Source: Cellvibrionaceae bacterium AOL6
GTDB taxonomy: Bacteria > Pseudomonadota > Gammaproteobacteria > Pseudomonadales > Cellvibrionaceae
DNA: 64,000 nucleotides
Assembly: GCA_003265435.1 (NCBI GenBank)
Contig: NOXC01000001.1
Coordinates: 434,001-498,000 of the forward strand
Direction of reading: 5' to 3'
Both the position numbers and the translations under genes were made by a program. Below the pieces are notes generated by a model. That model searched no databases and was not told the DNA's origin. It worked only from the letters and a program-made list of their open reading frames with translations. This document shows positions 36,805 to 46,349 of this stretch, one piece after another (the first letter of the stretch is position 1; each line of letters starts with the position of its first letter).

Positions 36805-37218
36805 ATGTCAGCTCGCGAAGCTATTTTACCAAAATCTTCTGAGCGCCATGCGCTCTATGAAACACATGGGTATTCGGCGGCCATCAAATCCGGTGATCTC
36901 TTGTTTGTGTCTGGACAAGTGGGCAGCCGACTGGATGGCAGCCCTGAACCCGACTTCAAAAAGCAAGTCGAACTCGCGTTTGAGAACTTACAACACGTTC
37001 TTGCGGCGAGCGGTTGTACCTACGATGACATTGTGGATGTCACAACCTTTCACACCGATCCAGAGCAACAATTTGAGACGATCATGGCGGTCAAGCAGGC
37101 GCGCTTTCATACTACGCCACCTTCGAACTGGACCGCTGTCGGGGTGAATTGGCTCGCGGGCTTTGATTTCGAAATAAAAGTCATTGCCCGAGTGCCGCCG
37201 GTAAACCGCCTTGTATAG
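36805..37218 (+). CDS. RidA/YjgF/UK114-family protein
   Basis: The 137-residue protein of the Rid family has LLFVSGQVG, the family segment ENLQHVLAASGCTYDDIVDVTTF, and a C-terminal segment. Canonical RidA keeps an arginine near IEA/RVP; here EIKVIARVP ends the domain, and residues elsewhere differ from archetypal RidA. It may be a Rid2-7-like imine or enamine deaminase. It is controlled with the divergent TetR gene by three operators. Substrate unknown. Confidence 0.85.
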   Translation: MSAREAILPKSSERHALYETHGYSAAIKSGDLLFVSGQVGSRLDGSPEPDFKKQVELAFENLQHVLAASGCTYDDIVDVTTFHTDPEQQFETIMAVKQARFHTTPPSNWTAVGVNWLAGFDFEIKVIARVPPVNRLV

Positions 37219-37310
37219 AAAGTGGAGATCAATTTCAGCGCGGGTGGGATGTTTGATACGGAGGAGGCTTCTGCCCGTGCTCGGGCGAAGCTCGGCGCCA
37301 TGCACTCACC

Positions 37311-38825
37311 CTAGCGATTCAGCCCCTGATAGCATCGGTCAAAGTTGCGGTAAGCCAGTGCTTCTTTGAGGTCGCAGCGGGCGATTTGCGGGCGTTCGGC
37401 CATATCGGCTAGCGTCCTTGCTACGCGTAGGATGCGATCGTAGGCGCGTGCGCTGAGTTGCAGTCGGTCGAGGCTGTCTGCGAGCCAGTGCATGTCATCG
37501 GCGCTGAGCGTGCAGTGCTCACGCAAGCTGCTGCCCGATAGACGCGCATTGAAACCCTGCTGCCGCTCGAGTTGGATCTCGTGTGCAGCCTGTACGCGTT
37601 TGGCGACCTCGGCGCTGCATTCCGAGACGGGCGCGGACTGCAAGGTCCCGAGTGAGAGGTTTTGCACCTGAATCTGCAAATCGATGCGGTCGAGCAAAGG
37701 GCCAGAGACGCGCGATTTGTACTTTAATATTTGCGGCCCCGTGCATTGGCAACGCGCACTCCCATCGCCGTAATAGCCACAGGGGCAGGGGTTCATCGCC
37801 GCAATCATCTGAAAACTGGCGGGAAAGCGAGTCTGAGCCCGTGCCCGGCTGATGCAGATATGGCCGTTCTCCAGAGGCTCGCGCAGCACCTCGATGACGC
37901 TGCGTGGATACTCCGGCAGCTCGTCGAGAAACAGCACGCCGTGGTGCGCGAGGGTGATTTCACCGGGTTTAGGGTGGCTGCCCCCACCGACCAAGGATAC
38001 CGCCGAAGCGCTGTGGTGTGGGGCGCGGAAGGGCCTGGCGGCATGACTTGTCGAAAGTGGTTGTATCTGGGCGATGCTGCGAATCGCGGCCACCTCAAGT
38101 GCTTCCTGAGTGCTGAGCCGAGGCAGGATGCCGGGCAAGCGACTGGCGAGCATCGACTTCCCGGTGCCGGGTGGGCCGAATAACAAGAGGTTGTGGCCTC
38201 CGCTCGCGGCGATTTCGAGTGCGCGCCGCGCCGTGTGCTGGCCTTTGACGTCGCGCAGGTCGGGGCCATGTGTGGCGGCTGGGGCAGGTTGAGCCCTGGG
38301 GCTTTGCAGCTCGGCTCTATCATGTAAGTAAGCGCAAACTTGCAAAAGGTTTTCAGCACAGACGATATCGGAGCCCCCGCACACCGAGACCTCTTCACTG
38401 CAATGCGCCGGCAGGATCAGTGTTTTCCCCCGTGCACGGCAAGCCAGCGCGCTGGCGATACTGCCGCGCACGCCGCGAAGTTCTCCTGAGAGTGCAAGCT
38501 CACCCAACAATTCCACGTCGTTCAGGCGCGCTTCGGGCACCTGCCCTGAGGCGGCGAGTATGCCTAGGGCAATGGCGAGGTCAAAGCGCGAGCCTTCTTT
38601 GGGCAGGTCGGCGGGAGCCAGGTTGATGGTCAGGCGCTGAGTGGGAAAATTAAAATGGCTGTTCAGCAGCGCACTGCGTACGCGGTCTCGGCTTTCTCTA
38701 ACGGCCGTCTCGGGCATGCCGACGAGATTGAAGGCAGGAAGGCCATTGCTGATATGAGCTTCAACCGTGACGGCAGGGGCGTCAACGCCTAACAAGGCGC
38801 GAGTGTGTACGCGAGCAAAGGGCAT
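37311..38825 (-). CDS. YifB/ComM-family AAA ATPase (Mg-chelatase-like)
   Basis: The 504-residue cytoplasmic ATPase has the N-terminal ALLGVDAPAVTVEAHISNGLPAF-type Lon-protease-like fold (seen in part: VEAHISNGLP). Walker A is GPPGTGKS, Walker B is VLFLDELPEY, and there is a cysteine zinc site NPCPCGYYGD...CQC. The C-terminal Mg-chelatase domain contains SARAYDRILRVARTIAD-like residues (RILRVARTLAD). In Vibrio, ComM is a branch-migration helicase for natural transformation. It is a single gene. Confidence 0.93.
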   Translation of the reverse strand: MPFARVHTRALLGVDAPAVTVEAHISNGLPAFNLVGMPETAVRESRDRVRSALLNSHFNFPTQRLTINLAPADLPKEGSRFDLAIALGILAASGQVPEARLNDVELLGELALSGELRGVRGSIASALACRARGKTLILPAHCSEEVSVCGGSDIVCAENLLQVCAYLHDRAELQSPRAQPAPAATHGPDLRDVKGQHTARRALEIAASGGHNLLLFGPPGTGKSMLASRLPGILPRLSTQEALEVAAIRSIAQIQPLSTSHAARPFRAPHHSASAVSLVGGGSHPKPGEITLAHHGVLFLDELPEYPRSVIEVLREPLENGHICISRARAQTRFPASFQMIAAMNPCPCGYYGDGSARCQCTGPQILKYKSRVSGPLLDRIDLQIQVQNLSLGTLQSAPVSECSAEVAKRVQAAHEIQLERQQGFNARLSGSSLREHCTLSADDMHWLADSLDRLQLSARAYDRILRVARTLADMAERPQIARCDLKEALAYRNFDRCYQGLNR

Positions 38826-38932
38826 GGGGCATCATCCTTGACGGTGGTGTGGTGTATTGGCATACGTAATCGCTCGTCCTGAGCAATTTAAGGAAGTGTA
38901 CGTGCAGCGGGCGGCTTGGTCAAAAAGCCGCT

Positions 38933-39397
38933 TCAGCTCCGCTTGAGGTACGGCTTTTTCTTGCTCTGATCGGCCATGATTAATTTGATCGTATCCTGCA
39001 GGGCCCACATCAGGGCCGAGGTGGATACGCCAACCATGACGATGCCGTTCAGCGCTTCTATTGAGCCGAGTAAGCGATGCTTTTCACTCATCACGATGTC
39101 GCCGTAGCCCAGTGTCGCGAAGTTGACGATCGAGTGATAGAGCGCGGTGTGGAAATCGTCGAATTCACCCAGTAAGCAGAACAACCCGGCCCAGACTGCG
39201 GATTGAATCACGTTGCCAAACGCGAGCAACGCCATCACCGTGCCCAGCAACACCATCCGCACGCCAAAGTGAGAGGTGCTCGCCCAGTCATGATGACGGG
39301 CATAAAATTGCAATGCCACCACCAACAAGAGGCATTGAAATACCAGGCAACACATCATCGCCACGAGGCCGATCATCAAGTTCATCCACATGTTCAC
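38933..39397 (-). CDS. Two-helix potassium-channel-like membrane protein
   Basis: The 154-residue protein has about four hydrophobic segments. Between the last two is the pore loop with selectivity filter TLGYGD (ATLGYGDIVMS), the Ion_trans_2 signature of K+ channels. There is no regulatory RCK domain; a short basic tail ends the protein. It lies 23 bp after the DUF2955 gene on the same strand. It should form a tetrameric K+ channel in the inner membrane. Confidence 0.82.
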   Translation of the reverse strand: MNMWMNLMIGLVAMMCCLVFQCLLLVVALQFYARHHDWASTSHFGVRMVLLGTVMALLAFGNVIQSAVWAGLFCLLGEFDDFHTALYHSIVNFATLGYGDIVMSEKHRLLGSIEALNGIVMVGVSTSALMWALQDTIKLIMADQSKKKPYLKRS

Positions 39398-39420
39398 AAC
39401 TCCTTCGACGATATTGGGGG

Positions 39421-40443
39421 TCAGGCCCGGGTCTGTGCCAAGCGCATCAGGCGGCGGGATTTAATATTTTCCAGCAGCTGTGTGGCAAACCAGGCGTAGA
39501 ACGAAACGGCAATAAACAGGCTGATCCGTACCGTGAAGGCTTTGTAGACATCCTTGCCGGTCAGGGTGTCTTGCACTGCAGGGCCGATAAGCAGCAACAG
39601 AGTGATCATGGTATTTTGCCAAAACGATGGCGGATAGCGCGATTGCACAAGGCCGAAAAGGCGTCGGCTAATCCCTAGGGTAAACAGGGCGCTCAATAAA
39701 AAGAATATCCACAGCACCGGGTGTACTTGCAACAACAGCCAGAACGCCACTGCGAGCAAACCCGCTAACAAGGTGCTGGTGACCAGCTCCTGACCTGCCG
39801 CGCGTAATTCTGTGTCCGTGCTCTGTTGGCCCAACGACACCGCCTTCATGACCATGGGCAGGTACAGCGTTGGATTGGTCAGCGTGAGTAAATAGACAGG
39901 GAAAACTATCACGGTGGTACGAATGGCGATCCACAGTCCGGCTTCGTTCGCCGCGGGTGCTGCGGGCGCCTCCGCTCGGGGGGCGACGGGGAAGAACGGG
40001 AAAATAAGCCATTGCGCGACGATGGCACAGATCACGGCGACCAGAATGGTATTGATGATGAGCCCAGCGGCACTGAAGTCGACTGTCCCCATGATTGATA
40101 TCAGCGTCACCCCGAACATAAAAAACAAACCAACAAGGCCCTTCCCTTTGTTCAGCATTAATTGATTACTGAAGAAAATGCCGATGAATACGAGTAAGAG
40201 CCCGGTGAAGGGATAGTGGGTTAACAGTGGGATCAGTAGCAGCCCCGCTCCCAGTGTGATCGTGATCAGAAGGAGCAATCCCACCATGCCTTTCATCGCG
40301 ACAGCTTTCTCGGACTTGGCTGCGAGTAAAAAGGCAAACAGGGGCGCGATGAACGGCAAGCTCAACCCCATCGCGTAGGCGAACGCCAAGGTCACGGCGG
40401 TAACCAGACTGACTCGATAGGCGTGATTGGCGGGGTTGGGCAT
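39421..40443 (-). CDS. DUF2955/FUSC-like inner-membrane protein
   Basis: The 340-residue protein has about ten hydrophobic segments in two repeats (LAFAYAMGLSLPFIAPLFA; LYLPMVMKAVSLG). This is the layout of DUF2955 proteins, which resemble aromatic-acid exporter (AaeB/FUSC) families. It follows a HlyD-type adaptor gene by 17 bp and an outer-membrane factor gene before that. The three genes look like a tripartite exporter. Substrate unknown. Confidence 0.82.
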   Translation of the reverse strand: MPNPANHAYRVSLVTAVTLAFAYAMGLSLPFIAPLFAFLLAAKSEKAVAMKGMVGLLLLITITLGAGLLLIPLLTHYPFTGLLLVFIGIFFSNQLMLNKGKGLVGLFFMFGVTLISIMGTVDFSAAGLIINTILVAVICAIVAQWLIFPFFPVAPRAEAPAAPAANEAGLWIAIRTTVIVFPVYLLTLTNPTLYLPMVMKAVSLGQQSTDTELRAAGQELVTSTLLAGLLAVAFWLLLQVHPVLWIFFLLSALFTLGISRRLFGLVQSRYPPSFWQNTMITLLLLIGPAVQDTLTGKDVYKAFTVRISLFIAVSFYAWFATQLLENIKSRRLMRLAQTRA

Positions 40444-40460
40444 GCCTCAGCACTCGCGCA

Positions 40461-41594
40461 TTAATAGAGGAACGAAAACACGCTCATGACGCGAATATAG
40501 ATTTGCCCTATCCACTTCAATGGGCCACCGCCACTGCTGTATGTGATCACCGACGCCTGCCCGCCGGTGCGCAGTAGATTCGGCAGGGCATCGTTTTGAT
40601 TCACGTCGAAGCGAATGACGACGGGAAAGCGTTGCGCCTGACGCAGCCAATCTCGGTCATTGTCGATGGTGGGTAAGCTCCCGGCGGGGGGTGTGCGGCC
40701 GGAACTCACGCCTAAACCGATGCTGGCGACCACGCCGTCGAACACATGCCCTGGCATCGCGTCGAACAGAATTTCCACTTCGTCACCGGGGTTCAGAAAG
40801 CGCAGATTGTTTTCGGTGTAGTCGGCATTAATCCAGATATCCTGATTGGCCAGCAATGTCATGACAGGGCTGCCGGTACCGGCAAAATGGCCGACGTCGG
40901 TGCGCAGATCCGTGATGATGCCGGAGACAGGGGCATAGACCACAGTGTGTGACAGGTCGAGTTCGGCTTTATCTACCGCAGCCTGTGCCGCGCGCAGCAT
41001 GGCATTGTCCTTGTCGTTGTCACCGCCTTTTTGGTAGATCGCACGGTCGATGTCGGCACGGGCTTTTTCGACACGCGCGTGCGCGGATTCCAGTGAGGCT
41101 TGGGAACTTTCCAGGCGACGTACAGAGATGGTGCCTGGGTCAGCATCGTGGAGACGGGTAAGGCGATTCAAGTCTTTTTCGGCTTTCACCTCATCGGCCA
41201 GTGCAGCATCCAAGGCCGCGCGTGCGGCTTGAACCGATGCGTTTCCGGCTTCAATTTGTTGCCATGTATTGTCGAGTTGAGACTGCGCTTGGGCGAGAGC
41301 AATATCGTATTGACTGGAATCAATAGAAAATAAAGGCTCGCCCTCTTTGACCATCTGGTTATTGTCGACGTGCACCTGGTCGACAATGCCCGCGACCTGG
41401 GGCGCGACACCCACAACATAGCTTTGCAAGCGCGCTTGCGTGGTGTAAGGCGTATACCGGTCTGCAAGCAGGTACCAGAGAAAACTCGCTACCAGCAGGC
41501 CCAGTAAAATGCGCTCCCCTTTTTTGCCGGCACCTGCACTTTTTGTTTCCGGGGCGGCGTTGTCGCTGGCCTGGCTTGGATTGTCTTCAGCCAT
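40461..41594 (-). CDS. HlyD-family membrane-fusion protein (EmrA/AaeA-like)
   Basis: The 377-residue periplasmic adaptor has one N-terminal transmembrane helix (ILLGLLVASFLWYLLADR), a biotinyl-lipoyl half-motif (GVAPQVAGIVDQVHVDNNQMV in part), a long coiled-coil hairpin (~100-205) and a second lipoyl half (YAPVSGIITDLRTDVG). It links inner-membrane transporters to an outer-membrane factor. Its ATG is one base after the outer-membrane factor stop, so the pair is tightly coupled. Confidence 0.92.
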   Translation of the reverse strand: MAEDNPSQASDNAAPETKSAGAGKKGERILLGLLVASFLWYLLADRYTPYTTQARLQSYVVGVAPQVAGIVDQVHVDNNQMVKEGEPLFSIDSSQYDIALAQAQSQLDNTWQQIEAGNASVQAARAALDAALADEVKAEKDLNRLTRLHDADPGTISVRRLESSQASLESAHARVEKARADIDRAIYQKGGDNDKDNAMLRAAQAAVDKAELDLSHTVVYAPVSGIITDLRTDVGHFAGTGSPVMTLLANQDIWINADYTENNLRFLNPGDEVEILFDAMPGHVFDGVVASIGLGVSSGRTPPAGSLPTIDNDRDWLRQAQRFPVVIRFDVNQNDALPNLLRTGGQASVITYSSGGGPLKWIGQIYIRVMSVFSFLY

Positions 41595-41595
41595 A

Positions 41596-43161
41596 TTAAT
41601 TTTGCTCCGCTGTCGCTTGTTCTTGTAAGGCTAACCAGTCGGGCTCGACCGGAATGGGGGCGATCAGTAATTCTCCCCAATTGATGCGCTCGTCCATTCG
41701 TTCACGCGTGCTCTCTGGCAGATATTCGAGAATATCGGTTTCGGTCCAGCCGCCACCCAAGGCTTTGTACAATGAAATGACCGCGGAAATATGATTTCCG
41801 TGATCGACAACCTCGCGAGATGATTCTGATGCGAGTGTACGTTGGGCATCCAGGACACGTTGAAAGTCTGCGTAGCCTTCCTGATACCGAGACGTCGATA
41901 GGGTCAGCGAACGTTTTGCCGCCGCGAGGGAGGCTTCTGTATAGGCGCGCTTCTCATGATTTTTTGCGAGTTCGGAAAGGGCGTTGTCCACGTCGACAGC
42001 GGCTTCCAAAACGCTTAGCTGATATTGTTCGATCGCCTGTTGCAAACGTGCGTCCTGTACACGCACATTGTTGCGCAAGCGTCCGTAGTTCAGCACATTC
42101 CAGTTCAACGCAGGGCCTGCGGCAAAGGTTTGGATGACCTGGCTGCTGTCTTGATCCGAGCCGGACCAACCGAGGGTGCCAAATAGAGAAATAGAAGGAT
42201 ACTTGTCCGCCTCGGCTGCACCTACCTGAGCGGTTTGCGCGGCGACTTGAAAGGCGTGCAAGCGAATATCCGGTCGGCGAATCAACACCCCTGCAGGAAT
42301 ATGCGCAATACTTTTAGGATCAATGTACGGTAATGGCAGAGCGGCGTTTTGCAGTGCGTCAATATTCCCCGGTGTGCGGCCAAGCAACAGGCCGAGCGCG
42401 TTACGCACTTTTAATTGGGCAAGTTCAAGGTCGGGGATGGTTGATAGCGTACCCATGTATTGCGCTTTGGCTTGTTGCAGGTCGAGCTCAGAGCTCTCGC
42501 CTTTTTCGAATTTCTGCTGTGTGATTTCAAAACTGCGTTTTTGTAAATCGCCATTTTCTCGAGCGATGCGAACCCGCTCTTCGAGCACGCGATACTGATA
42601 GTACAAATCGACGAGTTGGGCGACCAATAAGACCTGAATATTTTTTTGATTCGCGACAGAGGCAAAAAACGCTGCGTCGGCCGTCTGCATACTGCGCTCG
42701 TACTTGCCCCAGAAATCGATCTCCCAGCCAACGGAGCCGCCGATCTGATAACTGCTTTGAGTTTGTGGGTCGATCGAGTCGTCATTGATCGCACGGGAGT
42801 CGGAATAGCTCGCCTGCCCGCTGATGGTTTGTGACTGTGGGTAGTGCAAGCTGTTCGCGATGGCTAATTGCGCGCGGGTTTCCAATACGCGTAAACCGGC
42901 GATGCGCAACGTGAGGTTGTCGCGACGTAATTCTTGAATCAACGCATCGAGTGCGGGGTCTTCAAAAATGTGCCACCAAAATGCGAGCTCGGCATCGTCG
43001 AACTCTAGGTCTGCATTGAGCAGTGTATTAAATTCCGGTTGCCACTCGTCCTGCCAAGTGACTTCCGGCGTAATGTAGTCTGGGCCGAGGGTGGTACAGG
43101 CGCTGAGTGACAGTACGCCGAGTACAACACAGCCTCTACGAAGAGCATCAAAATAAGGCAT
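41596..43161 (-). CDS. NodT-type outer-membrane efflux lipoprotein
   Basis: The 521-residue TolC-like channel has a lipobox (LSLSAC, Cys22) and two OEP repeats with the NodT-family marks LGPDY, FWGKYERS and IPAGVLIRRPDIR. A C-terminal segment (ALGGGWTETDI) follows. It forms the outer-membrane duct for the exporter with the following HlyD and DUF2955 genes. It is preceded by an AI-2E-type permease gene 11 bp upstream. Confidence 0.93.
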   Translation of the reverse strand: MPYFDALRRGCVVLGVLSLSACTTLGPDYITPEVTWQDEWQPEFNTLLNADLEFDDAELAFWWHIFEDPALDALIQELRRDNLTLRIAGLRVLETRAQLAIANSLHYPQSQTISGQASYSDSRAINDDSIDPQTQSSYQIGGSVGWEIDFWGKYERSMQTADAAFFASVANQKNIQVLLVAQLVDLYYQYRVLEERVRIARENGDLQKRSFEITQQKFEKGESSELDLQQAKAQYMGTLSTIPDLELAQLKVRNALGLLLGRTPGNIDALQNAALPLPYIDPKSIAHIPAGVLIRRPDIRLHAFQVAAQTAQVGAAEADKYPSISLFGTLGWSGSDQDSSQVIQTFAAGPALNWNVLNYGRLRNNVRVQDARLQQAIEQYQLSVLEAAVDVDNALSELAKNHEKRAYTEASLAAAKRSLTLSTSRYQEGYADFQRVLDAQRTLASESSREVVDHGNHISAVISLYKALGGGWTETDILEYLPESTRERMDERINWGELLIAPIPVEPDWLALQEQATAEQN

Positions 43162-43172
43162 GATCCCGTGCC

Positions 43173-44294
43173 CTATTGTGCTGGGTCTTCGCGAACTTCG
43201 GTCTCAGGGCTAGGCGGTACACCTTGATTCACCCAGGCCATGAAGACTTGATACCCGACGGCGAGGCCGACGGCTCCGATAAACAAACCGATAAAGCCGG
43301 CGGAGAACATTCCCCCTAGGGCGCCAAGCAGTACCACTGGCATGGGTGCATCTACTCCACGTCCGAGCAGCATGGGTTTCAACACGTTGTCTGACAGCGC
43401 TGCGAGCACGAGGTAAATCGTTAAAGCAATATTCATCACTGTGGAGGCATCCCCTTTTGCCCAGATCCATGCGATAACGGGCAGCGTGATCAACGCTGCG
43501 GGGATTTGTAAAATGCCGAGGACCAGTGCAATCAGTGCGAGCACGCCTGCGAACGGCACGCCTCCGATAACAAAGCCCACACCCAACAGCAATGATTGTA
43601 CAAACGCAACGCCCAGTACGCCGACGGTCACTGAGCGAATCGTAGCCGTACTCAAATTTAACAGGTTGGGGCCGCTTTTGCCGGCGAAGCGTGTGAATAC
43701 CCGTTCCATCGCTGCTCTTCCTGAACGATGATAGGCCATCATGACGCCTGCGATGATAAGTGCGCCTAAAAACAAAAACAGGGTGCCGATTAAATTTTTT
43801 GTCGCGGCGAGAATTTTGCGCGTGATATTACCGAACTGGGGCTGCATGCTCTCAATGTAGGCTGCGGTATCTGTCGACGCCGCCGTCCAGTTCTCAAATA
43901 CCTTGGGGCCGATTATCGGCCAGTCTTTGACCGTTTCCTTAGGGGCAGGAATATGCAAGGCGTCGGACGTCACCGCATCGCGAACATCGAAAATGCTGCT
44001 GGTAAAAGCGTGAGTAAGCAAGACGGTCGGTGTACCGAGAATGAGGACGATGCCGAGGATCAACAGTGTCGCAGCATGGTTGTCTTTCCCACCCAGCTTG
44101 CGCGCGAGTTTTTGGTGCAGGGGAAATAAGGCAACGGCGAGAATGAGCGCCCATACGAGGATGCTCCAAAACGGCGCCAGGATCCGATCGCACATAATCA
44201 CAAGCAGGACGATTACTGCAAAGCGAATTAACACGTCCAGCACATCGGAGGACACAAGTTTTTTGAGTGAGGCGAGTTCAATAGACACAGCCAA
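43173..44294 (-). CDS. AI-2E family transporter (PerM-like)
   Basis: The 373-residue membrane protein has the AI-2E exporter layout: paired helices at the N terminus, a soluble middle (~95-165), and a helix-rich C-terminal part with VGVLGVAFVQSLLLGVGF and the family motif LSDNVLKPMLLGRG. It is first in the minus-strand run that leads to the efflux genes. Some family members are Na+/H+ antiporters, so the substrate is not certain. Confidence 0.87.
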   Translation of the reverse strand: MAVSIELASLKKLVSSDVLDVLIRFAVIVLLVIMCDRILAPFWSILVWALILAVALFPLHQKLARKLGGKDNHAATLLILGIVLILGTPTVLLTHAFTSSIFDVRDAVTSDALHIPAPKETVKDWPIIGPKVFENWTAASTDTAAYIESMQPQFGNITRKILAATKNLIGTLFLFLGALIIAGVMMAYHRSGRAAMERVFTRFAGKSGPNLLNLSTATIRSVTVGVLGVAFVQSLLLGVGFVIGGVPFAGVLALIALVLGILQIPAALITLPVIAWIWAKGDASTVMNIALTIYLVLAALSDNVLKPMLLGRGVDAPMPVVLLGALGGMFSAGFIGLFIGAVGLAVGYQVFMAWVNQGVPPSPETEVREDPAQ

Positions 44295-44371
44295 GCTCCC
44301 TTTGGTTATTGATGACTGAACGGTTTCCCCATTCTACACATAAAAATGGATACTGTGCCTGCTGCACGCTT

Positions 44372-44397
44372 TGAGGTGGAGCATATGCTTCACCTCA
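44372..44397. repeat. 26-bp near-perfect palindrome at the HupE-like gene end
   Basis: TGAGGTGGAGCATATGCTTCACCTCA is self-complementary except for one base pair. Its right end holds the HupE-like stop codon. It could terminate or protect the HupE mRNA, although no T-run follows. Confidence 0.7.
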
Positions 44398-45405
44398 GGA
44401 CCAAAATCCCACCGTACGTTCGATCGTCCAGTATGCTGCGACACTGCCGACCACGTAGACCGGCAATAGCTCCGCTGCGCGAGGCAGCGTTAACGGCAGA
44501 CGTTGCCACAGTGCGGTTAGGCCGAGAATGACAAACACAAAAGCGATTTGCCCGGCTTCCACACCGAGGTTAAAAAACAGCAGCGCTGCCGGAATGGCAT
44601 GTTGCGGTAAACCGATCTCACCGAGTGCGGCAGCGAAACCGAGGCCGTGAAGCAAGCCAAAACTGAACGCGACAATCCAAGGGCGCTCACGGGTGAGGCT
44701 GAAGGCGCCCTGCTTGTGTCTGACAATTTCACAAGCGACGAAGACAATGCTCAACGCGATCGTCGCTTCGACGGGCGCGATCGGTATATGCACCATGCCG
44801 AGCGAGGCCATACTAAGAGTGATACTGTGCGCGAGTGTGAACGCGGTGATGGTGATGATTAATTTTCGCAAGCCATCGACAAGCCAGAGCAGCACCAACA
44901 CAAATAAAAGGTGATCAATCCCAATCAATATATGTTCTATACCCAGTACGAAATAGGTGGCGACGACCTGCATGATGCCCGGACGCGCCTCGATGACCAC
45001 GCGGGAAGACGAAGGCGTCAAGCGGTGCACGAAGCTGCTGCCATCGAGGTAGTCGATGTGCACAATGACTTCGCTGTTTGAGCGCGGTAAGCCTTGAATT
45101 TCAATAGCTCGGCCGGCCAATCCCGACTCGGCACGGATTTGCCACCACTCGTGCAAGGCTTGATCCGCCATGTGCGCCTGAGGTTCCCGAACGGTTTCCA
45201 CTTCGGGTTCGAATTGCACATACAGTGACAGGCGTTGATTATCGCCGCGAGCAGGGACCTTCCAAGCCACATCGAATTGTTCGTCTGTGAGCTGCTTGAG
45301 GTGCAGGTAAGCGGGACGGATTTCATCGGCGTGGGCGGTGGGCAAGCACAGCCAGACGAGCCCGAACACGAGGTACAGTTTCAGTGCGTCCTTGAGCAAA
45401 GACAT
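44395..45405 (-). CDS. HupE/UreJ-family membrane protein
   Basis: The 336-residue protein has a signal peptide (ends AHA-DE), a soluble periplasmic N-terminal domain (~25-165) and about six helices (~170-336) of the HupE/UreJ-2 type: GIEHILIGIDHLLFVLVL, TLAHSITLSMAS and FSFGLLHGLGFAAAL. The conserved histidines suggest metal (nickel) handling in HupE/UreJ relatives. Its ATG overlaps the preceding PpiC-like stop (TGATG). It lies 1.4 kb from the nickel enzyme urease but on the opposite strand; nickel import is an inference. Confidence 0.85.
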   Translation of the reverse strand: MSLLKDALKLYLVFGLVWLCLPTAHADEIRPAYLHLKQLTDEQFDVAWKVPARGDNQRLSLYVQFEPEVETVREPQAHMADQALHEWWQIRAESGLAGRAIEIQGLPRSNSEVIVHIDYLDGSSFVHRLTPSSSRVVIEARPGIMQVVATYFVLGIEHILIGIDHLLFVLVLLWLVDGLRKLIITITAFTLAHSITLSMASLGMVHIPIAPVEATIALSIVFVACEIVRHKQGAFSLTRERPWIVAFSFGLLHGLGFAAALGEIGLPQHAIPAALLFFNLGVEAGQIAFVFVILGLTALWQRLPLTLPRAAELLPVYVVGSVAAYWTIERTVGFWS

Positions 45406-46250
45406 CAGCTGTTCCCACCCACGTTGGTGTCGGATGACTCCACCTTGATGTCATACTTCGCAAGCAGGGCCTCAATCATATTCTGCTTAAGCTCGGCATA
45501 TTTTTCGTTACGCCACTCGCGTTCCACGTCTTCACGCGCTTCTTCAAGACTGGGCACCTCGCCGGGTACAACAGATTCGACAAAAACGAAATGCAGCCCG
45601 AGCCCGGAGTCGACCGGTCCCTGCCAGCTTTCCAGTGGCAGGGTCGCAAGGGTGTCGGCAAAGCCCGCGCCCAAGACGCGGTCGACCTGAAAGGCGGTGA
45701 CCTGATCAAAGCGTGGCGGCAGCAGCGTGGATTCGCTTTGTGCTGGTTGGCCGTTTTCTAGCGCGTTTACTACGGCACTCAGTTTGGCTTGCATGCGTTC
45801 TGCATCGGGCTCCACGCGCAGGTAAACGTGTTCAAACGAGTAGGTCGCATCGCGCTGAAACTTTTCTGGGTGCGCATCGAGGTAGCGTTGCAGCTCGGCG
45901 TCATCGGCGCGCACGGCGGCAGCGGTGTCGCTGGCAATGAAGGCCATTTTTTGATGCAGGCGCCGGCGAATGAGGCTGTCGTTTTTATCCATGCCCATCG
46001 CGAGCGCCTCGCGATAAAACACTTCCTCAATCGTAAAGTCGCGAATCAGACCCTGCAGTTCTTGATCGGTGGGCGCACGGTTCCAGGTGCGTTCAAATTT
46101 CGCGATCAGGCTACTGATATCGCCCTGCCCGATGACGATTTGCGATTCGTCATCGAAGGCTTGTGGGTTGACCCAGGCGTAGACGCCGAAGAGTGCGGCA
46201 CCGAGCAGGAAAAAATGCAGTAAAGGTTCTTTTAGCAGCGAGCGAGCCAT
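45405..46250 (-). CDS. Membrane-anchored PpiC-type peptidyl-prolyl isomerase
   Basis: The 281-residue protein has one N-terminal transmembrane helix (LLHFFLLGAALFGVYAW), a SurA-like helical region (~45-110) and a parvulin-like domain (~120-245), then a coiled-coil tail. I chose the ATG of MARSLLKEP, because the longer frame begins with a TTG without a ribosome site. It overlaps the HupE-like gene (TGATG). Such PpiC/HupE pairs occur together in marine bacteria; it may help fold the partner's periplasmic domain. Confidence 0.82.
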   Translation of the reverse strand: MARSLLKEPLLHFFLLGAALFGVYAWVNPQAFDDESQIVIGQGDISSLIAKFERTWNRAPTDQELQGLIRDFTIEEVFYREALAMGMDKNDSLIRRRLHQKMAFIASDTAAAVRADDAELQRYLDAHPEKFQRDATYSFEHVYLRVEPDAERMQAKLSAVVNALENGQPAQSESTLLPPRFDQVTAFQVDRVLGAGFADTLATLPLESWQGPVDSGLGLHFVFVESVVPGEVPSLEEAREDVEREWRNEKYAELKQNMIEALLAKYDIKVESSDTNVGGNS

Positions 46251-46349
46251 GATGTGTTCCAGATGTCCATTCTGAAGGTGAGTTGAGAACAACAGTGTTA
46301 GGGTGTTTGGCAGTCTACCGCGTGAATTCGGCAGTTGTGTGTCAATGCC

